Assembly: GCA_023428645.1 (NCBI GenBank) | Contig: JAEYXD010000053.1 | Coordinates: forward strand, 1 to 6,921 | Direction of reading: 5' to 3' | DNA from: Pseudomonadota bacterium | GTDB taxonomy: Bacteria; Pseudomonadota; Gammaproteobacteria; Steroidobacterales; Steroidobacteraceae | DNA length: 6,921 bases | Shown: one piece after another, positions 1 to 4,088 of the stretch | Layout of the letters: every line of letters begins with the position of its first letter | Numbering within the stretch: the stretch's first letter is position 1 | Made by a program: the position numbers and the translations under genes | Notes under the pieces: model-generated | What the model was told of the DNA's origin: nothing | Seen by the model: the letters and a program-made list of their open reading frames with translations, nothing else | The model's database searches: none

Positions 1-27
1 TGAACCTCCCCCGATTTCGTGGACACC
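1..27 (+). repeat. Left terminal inverted repeat (IRL) of the IS3-family element
   Basis: It starts TGAACCTCCCCCGATTTCGT and continues to about base 27. It pairs with the reverse complement of 1228-1254, with mismatches only at positions 4, 6, 15, 16, 25 and 27. The two ends share the block TCCCCCGA and the block TCGTGGAC. The true start could lie upstream only if the window cut the element, but the TGA tip at base 1 fits the family terminus exactly. Confidence 0.9.
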
Positions 28-60
28 TTCGTAAGGTGGACAATAGCGAGATCGGAGGTT
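3..60 (+). promoter_or_regulatory. Leader hairpin that masks the orfA ribosome-binding site
   Basis: Bases 3-9 (AACCTCC) are the exact complement of 54-60 (GGAGGTT), which contains the orfA Shine-Dalgarno GGAGG (54-58, 6 nt before the ATG). After a 3-nt CCC bulge the pairing continues as GAT (13-15) with ATC (51-53). A second stem, CACCTT (24-29) with AAGGTG (33-38), lies inside. A transcript entering from outside would carry the whole fold and hide the start site. One starting inside the element, past about base 15, would not. IS10 and IS50 use this logic against read-through activation; applying it here is inference. Confidence 0.6.
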
Positions 61-64
61 TGAG

Positions 65-364
65 ATGTCGGAAAGAAAGTCACGTCGCCAGTACAGCGAC
101 GAGTACAAATTGGAAGCGGTTCGGTTAGCGAGTGATTCGGGAAAGCCGATCTCGCAGGTGGCGCGGGAGCTCGGCGTCAATGCCAATGTGCTGCACCGCT
201 GGATGCGAGAGGAGCGCGAGGCCGGATCAGCTGGCAAGACACGTGGTGCGGCGAAGGCGGAGCAGGAGGAAATCGTTCGGCTGCGCCGCGAGCTCGCTCG
301 AGTTACACAGGAGCGAGATTTTTTAAAACGTGCGGCGGCGTTCTTCGCGAAGGACCACAAATGA
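65..364 (+). CDS. IS3-family transposase OrfA (HTH DNA-binding subunit)
   Basis: This 99-residue protein is the regulatory and DNA-binding part of an IS3-type transposase. Residues about 8-50 (RRQYSDEYK... ISQVARELGV ...LHRWMRE) form the Tnp_1-type helix-turn-helix that recognises the terminal repeats. Residues about 66-92 are a charged heptad-like helix (I70, L73, L77, V80, L87), the usual oligomerisation zipper, ending in the family signature RDFLKRAAAFFAKD. The start is set by GGAGG at 54-58, 6 nt before the ATG. Its stop overlaps the orfB start in an ATGA. A slippery run at 319-328 lies 11-12 codons before its end. In the family OrfA alone tends to repress, while the OrfAB fusion is the active enzyme. 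Confidence 0.95.
   Translation: MSERKSRRQYSDEYKLEAVRLASDSGKPISQVARELGVNANVLHRWMREEREAGSAGKTRGAAKAEQEEIVRLRRELARVTQERDFLKRAAAFFAKDHK
319..328 (+). promoter_or_regulatory. Probable -1 programmed ribosomal frameshift site (OrfA to OrfAB)
   Basis: The run TTTTTTAAAA holds two overlapping heptamers of the form X XXY YYZ in the orfA frame: T TTT TTA (319-325) and T TTA AAA (322-328). A -1 slip enters the orfB frame, which is open from 322 through the orfB ATG at 361 with no stop. The resulting OrfAB would be about 386 residues. IS3 elements more often use an A-rich slippery run. I did not establish a downstream stimulatory hairpin or pseudoknot. Confidence 0.65.
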
Positions 365-1224
365 AGTACCGAGCTATCAAGGACAACGTCCGCCGCTTTG
401 CAGTGAGCCTGATGTGCTCGGCACTGGAAGTTTCGGCCTCTGGATATTACGCGTGGCTGAACCGACCGGAGAGTGCTCGAGCGCAAGCCAATCGTCGGCT
501 GCTCGAGCGGATTCGCCAGGCTCACCGGCGCTCGCGTCGCTGCTATGGCAGCCCCAGGATCACACGAGATCTGCGCGATGAAGGTCTCTGTGTAGGCGAA
601 AATCGTGTCGCGCGGCTGATGCGAGCAAAGCAGATTCGAGCCAAGAGCGTGCGCAAATGGCGAGCGACGACGAAGTCTTCGCATCGCCTGCCGGTGGCTG
701 AGAACACGTTGAATCGAGCGTTCAGCGTAACGCAGCCCAATCGCGTCTGGGCCGGGGACATCAGCTACGTGTGGACGGCCGAGGGCTGGCTGTATCTGGC
801 AGTCGTCTTGGATCTGTATTCGCGTGCTGTAATCGGTTGGGCCATGAGTGAGCGACTGACGACGGACTTGGCGACACATGCGCTCACGATGGCACTGTGG
901 CGCCGCAAACCGAAAGGGGCACTGCTGCATCATTCCGATCGCGGCGTTCAATACGCGGCCGGTGAGTATCAACAGCTGCTCGCCGCGCACGGCATCGCCT
1001 GCTCGATGAGCCGCAAGGGCAACTGCTGGGACAATGCGGTCGTGGAAAGCTTCTTCCACACACTGAAAGTCGAACTCGTCCACCATCGTCGCTATCTCAC
1101 GCGCGATGAGGCACGGCAGGATATTTTCGAATGGGTGGAAGTGTTCTATAACCGGCAACGTCGTCACTCAACGCTCGGCTACCGTTCGCCGGCCGAGTTC
1201 GAGGCGATGAGCAAAGTTGCTTAG
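361..1224 (+). CDS. IS3-family transposase OrfB (DDE integrase-type catalytic subunit)
   Basis: This 287-residue protein carries the rve integrase core that cuts and joins DNA ends. An HTH_21-like segment (about residues 45-100, with CYGSPRITRDL) precedes the core. The catalytic triad is visible as D133 (WAGDISYV), D193 (HHSDRGVQY) and E229 (NAVVESFF). The 35 residues between the second Asp and the Glu are the classic DD(35)E spacing. The C-terminal signature YNRQRRHSTLGYRSPAEFE is also present. The ATG overlaps the orfA stop as ATGA, so OrfB can be made by coupling, and the frame is also open upstream for a -1 fusion with OrfA. Length and motifs are full, so it is probably functional. Confidence 0.96.
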   Translation: MKYRAIKDNVRRFAVSLMCSALEVSASGYYAWLNRPESARAQANRRLLERIRQAHRRSRRCYGSPRITRDLRDEGLCVGENRVARLMRAKQIRAKSVRKWRATTKSSHRLPVAENTLNRAFSVTQPNRVWAGDISYVWTAEGWLYLAVVLDLYSRAVIGWAMSERLTTDLATHALTMALWRRKPKGALLHHSDRGVQYAAGEYQQLLAAHGIACSMSRKGNCWDNAVVESFFHTLKVELVHHRRYLTRDEARQDIFEWVEVFYNRQRRHSTLGYRSPAEFEAMSKVA

Positions 1225-1227
1225 CAG

Positions 1228-1254
1228 CGCGTCCACGATTTCGGGGGAAGATCA
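1228..1254 (-). repeat. Right terminal inverted repeat (IRR) of the IS3-family element
   Basis: Read on the minus strand it begins TGATCTTCCCCCGAAATCGT and matches the left end at 21 of 27 positions. It starts three bases after the orfB stop codon (1222-1224), which is the usual tight packing of IS3 elements. The sequence after 1254 no longer matches the left end. Confidence 0.9.
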
Positions 1255-1270
1255 GGCGTCAGGTTTCAGA

Positions 1271-1465
1271 ATGCTTGAGAGGCTTCCAGCTGAAGTACGC
1301 AGCCACCTTCCGGGTGGCTACGAGGTGAGTCAAGGAGTGTGGCTTGTGCTCCCGGATTCCGGAAGCAATGGCATCCCCAAGATCAACGCCTTCTTGCGCT
1401 CGGAGGATTGGTACCCGACTGAACTGGCCGCAGTGATCTGGTCGACGTCCCCCCACCTTCAGTAG
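1271..1465 (+). CDS. Orphan short ORF next to the IS, possibly the remnant of an interrupted gene
   Basis: It is a 64-residue frame beginning MLERLPAEVRSHLPGGYEVS, with a Trp-, Pro- and Leu-containing composition (GVWLVLPDSG, RSEDWYPTELAAVIW) that reads like real protein. I do not recognise the family. The same frame stays open upstream across the IS right end (to 1217), so the ATG at 1271 may not be native and the fragment may be the 3' end of a gene cut by the insertion. No good ribosome-binding site precedes 1271. It ends 10 bp before a second transposase remnant on the other strand, so the whole stretch looks like a scar. Confidence 0.35.
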   Translation: MLERLPAEVRSHLPGGYEVSQGVWLVLPDSGSNGIPKINAFLRSEDWYPTELAAVIWSTSPHLQ

Positions 1466-1474
1466 CGGTTTGAA

Positions 1475-1597
1475 CTAGAGTCCTGCCGTTACTGTAACCA
1501 TCTTCTCCGCCAATTGCTTTGCGTACGCAGCGGGAGTGAGTCCGCCAAGTGCGCGCTTCGGTCGCTCCTCGTTGTGCTCACGTCGCCATCGCGCCAT
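1475..1597 (-). pseudogene. C-terminal remnant of a second IS3-family transposase OrfB
   Basis: The last 40 codons on the minus strand read MARWRREHNEERPKRALGGL then TPAAYAKQLAEK and a TAGL end. The W..(E/D)(H/Y)N..RP...LGGLTP pattern is the terminal signature of IS3-family OrfB proteins. It differs from the intact element's own tail (YNRQRRHSTLGYRSPAEF), so this is a separate element. Upstream of about 1597 the frame stays open to 1864 but no longer resembles a transposase, and I saw no catalytic D or E context, so the gene is 5'-deleted. The bases just beyond the stop (TGAACT at 1471-1476) may be part of its old terminal repeat. Confidence 0.65.
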
Positions 1598-2034
1598 TCG
1601 GCGCCTCGGCAAGGGCGACCTCGCCTCCCATATATCGCGATGATTCAGCGACACTCGGGGCGGAGATGGCCAGGCTTGTCGCTGCGCCGATAAGGCAGCG
1701 AAAAGATATCGACGCGATTGCGCTATGAAATGCAGGCACGTGCCAACCCTTCGAGAACCGTGGTCATGTGGCCGGACACTAGCACGAGCTTGTCGTGACA
1801 AGGCGGAGGCGAGCGTTGGTGTACATTTCTTTTCTTGTGAGCTGATCCACCTCGTGGTCTTCACCCCTGGAGCGGATCACCAGGACATGGATCACTACGA
1901 TCCCATCGAATACTGGTGCGCGCGCAATTCAATTGTTGAATTGACGGCATCACGGTCTTCACTCCGCGCGAATTTATCGAACACGGCCCTCTCGTTCACG
2001 CTGCGCTCTTCATCAACCGGGCAGCGAGGAACAC
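1598..2034. other. 437-bp stretch with no convincing gene
   Basis: Short open frames exist on both strands (for example 1725-2057 plus), but their translations are rich in Arg, Ser and Cys and lack recognisable motifs, and no ribosome-binding site supports them. The stretch lies between a transposase remnant and the quinone reductase gene. It probably holds degraded IS sequence followed by the upstream region of that gene. The only clear structure is the palindrome at 1925-1943. I could not place a convincing -35/-10 pair. Confidence 0.6.
1925..1943. promoter_or_regulatory. Perfect 8-bp-arm palindrome, candidate operator upstream of the quinone reductase gene
   Basis: The sequence is CAATTCAA, TTG, TTGAATTG: a perfect inverted repeat with a 3-bp centre, AT-rich inside a GC-rich region. 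It ends 91 bp before the GTG start at 2035. The core TTCAA-N3-TTGAA is the size and symmetry expected of a dimeric repressor or LysR-type site. No regulator gene is in the window, and no clear promoter elements overlap it, so the operator role is inference. Confidence 0.4.
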
Positions 2035-3066
2035 GTGTCGACAACCAAGCATGCTAACGATCGAGTCGTTCGCAACGATGGCAGGCCCCGCAACGTAAAG
2101 GCGATCCGCGTTCATCGCTACGGCGGTCCGGAAGAGCTCGTTCTCGAGGACGTCGAGATCGGGTTGCCGGGACCGGGCGAGGTCCGTATTCGCAACAGAG
2201 CGATCGGGCTCAATTTCGTCGATTCCTATTTTCGCAGTGGCGAATACCGGGCACCCTCGCTGCCGTTCATTCCCGGCAACGAAGGAGCCGGCGAAGTCGT
2301 TGCCGTTGGCGAAGGCGTCACTGAGTTCGCGATCGGCGATCGCGTCGCGTATGTCGAGACGCTCGGCTCTTACGCGGAGGAACGCATTGTTCCAGTCCAT
2401 TTCGTCGTGCGCCTGCCCGCATCGATCGACTTCGAAACAGGTGCTGCGATGATGCTCAAGGGGCTCACGGCGCAATATCTCCTGCGACGCACGTTTCGAG
2501 TTCAGCCCGGCCACACGATTCTGGTTCATGCCGCGGCGGGCGGCGTGGGACTCCTGCTCACGCAATGGGCAAAACTCCTTGGCGCGACTGTCATCGGCAC
2601 GGTTGGCTCGCCGACGAAGGCGAAGCTTGCGCAACAGTACGGCTGCGATCACGTGATTCTGTACCGCGAGGAAGATTTCGCGGTGCGCGTGAAGGAAATC
2701 ACTGGCGGCACGGGTTGCGATGTCGTTTACGACGGCGTCGGCAAGGCGACTTTTCCCGGCTCTCTCGATTGCCTGCGCCCGTTCGGCTACTTCGTCAGCT
2801 TTGGCTCGGCATCCGGTGCGATCGCGCCGTTCGACATCATGCTGTTGATGCAGAAGGGGTCGCTGTTTGCAACGTGGCAGCTGTTGTTCGCGCACCTGGC
2901 GAAACGCGAAGACGTGCTTGCGATGAGCGCCGAGTTGTTCGATGTCGTTGCGAGCGGGGCCGTGAAGATTCCGATCCATGCTCGCATCCCGCTGGCGGAT
3001 GCCGCGGCGGCGCATCGTCGGCTCGAGGCACGAGAGACGACCGGCGCGACAGTGTTGCTGCCGTAA
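2035..3066 (+). CDS. qor: NADPH:quinone oxidoreductase (zinc-free medium-chain reductase, QOR type)
   Basis: This 343-residue cytoplasmic enzyme most likely reduces quinones or related enones with NADPH. The order is that of the MDR superfamily. An N-terminal GroES-like part (about residues 21-150) holds VKAIRVHRYGGPE, GLNFVDSYFRSG and PGNEGAGEVVAVG. A Rossmann domain follows, with the glycine-rich AAAGGVG at 166-172, then YREED (210-214), VYDGVG (231-236) and SFGSASG (255-261). These match Escherichia coli quinone oxidoreductase closely as I recall it, and no catalytic-zinc ligand set is apparent. The GTG start is supported by GAGGA at 2025-2029, 5 nt upstream. It adds about 20 residues before the usual family start, where a GTA codon stands instead of ATG. 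The next gene is 77 bp downstream on the same strand. Confidence 0.93.
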   Translation: MSTTKHANDRVVRNDGRPRNVKAIRVHRYGGPEELVLEDVEIGLPGPGEVRIRNRAIGLNFVDSYFRSGEYRAPSLPFIPGNEGAGEVVAVGEGVTEFAIGDRVAYVETLGSYAEERIVPVHFVVRLPASIDFETGAAMMLKGLTAQYLLRRTFRVQPGHTILVHAAAGGVGLLLTQWAKLLGATVIGTVGSPTKAKLAQQYGCDHVILYREEDFAVRVKEITGGTGCDVVYDGVGKATFPGSLDCLRPFGYFVSFGSASGAIAPFDIMLLMQKGSLFATWQLLFAHLAKREDVLAMSAELFDVVASGAVKIPIHARIPLADAAAAHRRLEARETTGATVLLP

Positions 3067-3123
3067 GCCCCGCGTTGTATCAAGGTGTCGTGACGGTTGG
3101 CCGGTGCTGGCGAACGGCGGTCG

Positions 3124-3139
3124 CTTCCTTTGGAGGAAG
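3124..3139 (+). promoter_or_regulatory. Hairpin overlapping the ribosome-binding site of the small lipoprotein gene
   Basis: CTTCCT (3124-3129) is fully complementary to AGGAAG (3134-3139) across a 4-nt TTGG loop. The Shine-Dalgarno GGAGGA (3132-3137), 7 nt before the GTG at 3144, lies partly in the loop and partly in the 3' arm. Folding would limit ribosome access. A purine-rich SD next to a pyrimidine stretch can arise by chance, so a regulatory role is not established. Confidence 0.35.
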
Positions 3140-3143
3140 AATC

Positions 3144-3491
3144 GTGAGATCACGTTCTCTGGTGGCAGTTGTAATGGCAACGATGCTCGTAGGCTGCAAC
3201 ACGAACGTACGCGTGACCGCCAAGCCTGGCGCTACGAACCTCTCTGGATCGTATCGGTACGTGGGAATCGACCGTGCCCGACCAGAGAACTTCCCGAACC
3301 CTCTGATCAACTGGCCTGCTCACGTGTCTGACGGGACTCGATACTCGGTCGAACTGCAGAATATCGATCTCCCCTTGCTTGGCTCGTCGGTCGGCGTGGC
3401 CGCACGGTGGGCTTCGCTCAACGAGCCGACTACGCCGGTCGTTGGCGTGCCGGAACCCGGCATGGTCGGACTCTTGGTTTGGGCTTGTTAG
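3144..3491 (+). CDS. Small secreted lipobox protein with a broken PEP-CTERM sorting tail
   Basis: The 115-residue product starts MRSRSLVAVVMATMLVGC, a short signal peptide ending in a lipobox (L15 V16 G17 C18). It would therefore be exported and perhaps lipidated at Cys18. The start is GTG with GGAGG 7 nt upstream. The middle (about residues 19-100) is not a family I recognise. At residues 102-105 it reads VPEP, followed by GMVGLL, the opening of a PEP-CTERM signal for exosortase. It then runs into VWAC and a stop. In the -1 frame, from about 3476 to a TGA at 3530-3532, the sequence gives GLGLLGIGAAGRRRQLAR, the missing hydrophobic segment and Arg cluster. One frameshift therefore separates an otherwise textbook tail; the corrected product is about 129 residues. 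Mutation, sequencing error or recoding cannot be told apart here. Confidence 0.75.
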   Translation: MRSRSLVAVVMATMLVGCNTNVRVTAKPGATNLSGSYRYVGIDRARPENFPNPLINWPAHVSDGTRYSVELQNIDLPLLGSSVGVAARWASLNEPTTPVVGVPEPGMVGLLVWAC

Positions 3492-3532
3492 GCATCGGCG
3501 CCGCCGGGCGTCGGCGCCAGTTGGCTCGTTGA
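3476..3532 (+). pseudogene. Out-of-frame remainder of the PEP-CTERM tail
   Basis: This -1 frame encodes a Gly/Leu-rich helix, GLGLLGIGAAG, followed by RRRQLAR and TGA. It directly continues the VPEP motif that ends the annotated frame. PEP-CTERM signals consist of PEP, a single hydrophobic helix and an Arg-rich end, and all three parts are present if the frame is corrected around 3474-3482. The shift lies within CTCTTGGTTTGGGC, a run of short repeated T and G blocks prone to small indels. Confidence 0.7.
3497..3518 (+). repeat. GC-rich hairpin within the PEP-CTERM tail sequence
   Basis: GGCGCCG (3497-3503) pairs perfectly with CGGCGCC (3512-3518) around an 8-nt loop. It lies about 20 nt after the apparent frameshift point. 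No T-run follows, so it is not an intrinsic terminator by itself. It may only reflect the Gly/Ala/Arg codons of the tail. Confidence 0.4.
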
Positions 3533-3548
3533 AATTGCTCTCTTGCTC

Positions 3549-3573
3549 AAAGGCCCCGCTTGCGGGGCTTTTT
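3549..3573 (+). terminator. Rho-independent terminator after the lipobox/PEP-CTERM gene
   Basis: GCCCCGC (3553-3559) and GCGGGGC (3562-3568) form a strong GC stem with a very short loop, preceded by AAA and followed by TTTTT (3569-3573). It ends the rightward unit. The T-run touches the stop codon of the convergent VOC gene (3572-3574), so the two genes share it. For leftward transcripts the tract after the stem is only CCTTT, so termination in that direction is likely weaker. Confidence 0.88.
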
Positions 3574-3955
3574 ACTTCATCGAATGCAAGCCAATCAGGT
3601 TGCCCTCCGAGTCCCACACGATTGAGATGGCGCCGTACTGGCCGATGGACTGCTTCGTCTTTTCCACGCGCCCGCCCGCGTTGACGACGCGAGCCTCCTC
3701 CACGGCGCAATCCTCGCACTGAAAATAGATCAACGTGCCGCCGGCGCTCGGACCAAATCCCTTCATCTTGCAAAGAGCGCCGGCGGCGCCCGGGCCGTTC
3801 TGCTCCATCGGAAACGTCCACATTTCGATCTCAGGGTCGGGTGCATCCAGCCGGGCGAGCGGCTTCTGAAACACGGCTTCGTAAAAGCGCTTCGCGCGTT
3901 CCATGTCGCTCACGTAGATCTCGAACCAGACGACGGGATTCACACTCATGGTCAT
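3572..3955 (-). CDS. VOC-superfamily (glyoxalase/bleomycin-resistance fold) protein
   Basis: This 127-residue soluble protein has the length of a typical two-module VOC domain. It opens with NPVVWFEIYVSDMERAKRFY, the first beta strand and helix of the fold. The second module includes GGTLIYFQC, a helix EEARVVNAGG and the closing strand WDSEGNLIGLHS. Members bind a metal and a small substrate (methylglyoxal adducts, catechols, antibiotics); the sequence does not say which. The closing GLHS places His124 where many family members carry a Glu ligand, and this variant is common in VNPVVWFE-type proteins as I recall them. An ATG at 3950 (MSVNPVV) is an equally plausible start; only a weak AGAGAG precedes either. 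It converges on the lipobox gene and diverges from the SLT gene. Confidence 0.88.
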   Translation of the reverse strand: MTMSVNPVVWFEIYVSDMERAKRFYEAVFQKPLARLDAPDPEIEMWTFPMEQNGPGAAGALCKMKGFGPSAGGTLIYFQCEDCAVEEARVVNAGGRVEKTKQSIGQYGAISIVWDSEGNLIGLHSMK

Positions 3956-4088
3956 GCTCTCTGGGAAGGAATCTTGGCGAAGGACGAACGATCAGACGGC
4001 GTCCCGACACGGAAGGCGGCAATGCTTGGGATCGTGCTTCAGCGACTGACTCGTATGAACCTGATTCCGGACTCGCTAAGATCCGGCG
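3956..4088. other. Divergent intergenic region between the VOC and SLT genes
   Basis: These 133 bp must hold the promoters of two genes facing away from each other. I found no convincing -35/-10 pair for either. TAAGAT at 4077-4082 resembles a -10 box for the rightward gene, but it lies only 7 bp from the ATG and lacks a matching -35. No palindrome stands out. Confidence 0.5.

Larger units (their letters stand above)
1..1254 (+). mobile_element. Complete IS3-family insertion sequence, about 1254 bp
   Basis: The element is bounded by imperfect inverted repeats that begin TGA and end TCA, as is usual for IS3-family elements. It contains two consecutive frames, orfA (HTH) and orfB (DDE integrase core), and its total length matches the usual 1.2-1.5 kb. 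The ends match at 21 of 27 positions. Both frames are intact and the catalytic triad is present, so it may still be active. Copy-and-paste transposition by an OrfAB fusion via a circular intermediate is known for the family. The left tip coincides with base 1, so the target duplication cannot be tested; the right flank starts GGCGTC. The exact subgroup and IS name are not assigned. Confidence 0.93.

Noticed and set aside
1725..2057. 110-codon plus-strand open frame before the quinone reductase
   Set aside because: No ribosome-binding site, biased low-complexity translation, overlaps the start of qor and the candidate operator. It looks like a chance frame in GC-rich DNA.
3091..3115. Sigma-54 promoter upstream of the PEP-CTERM gene
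   Set aside because: PEP-CTERM genes can have such promoters, and TGGCCGG occurs here, but the -12 element does not match at the required spacing.
1996..3180. 394-codon minus-strand open frame opposite the quinone reductase
   Set aside because: It is the antisense shadow of a clearly recognised enzyme. Its Arg/His-rich translation has no motif.
3476..3518. Programmed -1 frameshift making the full PEP-CTERM tail
   Set aside because: The shift region has no X XXY YYZ heptamer in the right frame, and the hairpin at 3497 is about 20 nt away, too far to be a usual stimulator. Mutation or sequencing error is more likely.
4054..4082. Sigma-70 promoter for the SLT gene (TATGAA and TAAGAT, 17-bp spacer)
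   Set aside because: The -35 matches the consensus poorly, and transcription would start at or inside the start codon.
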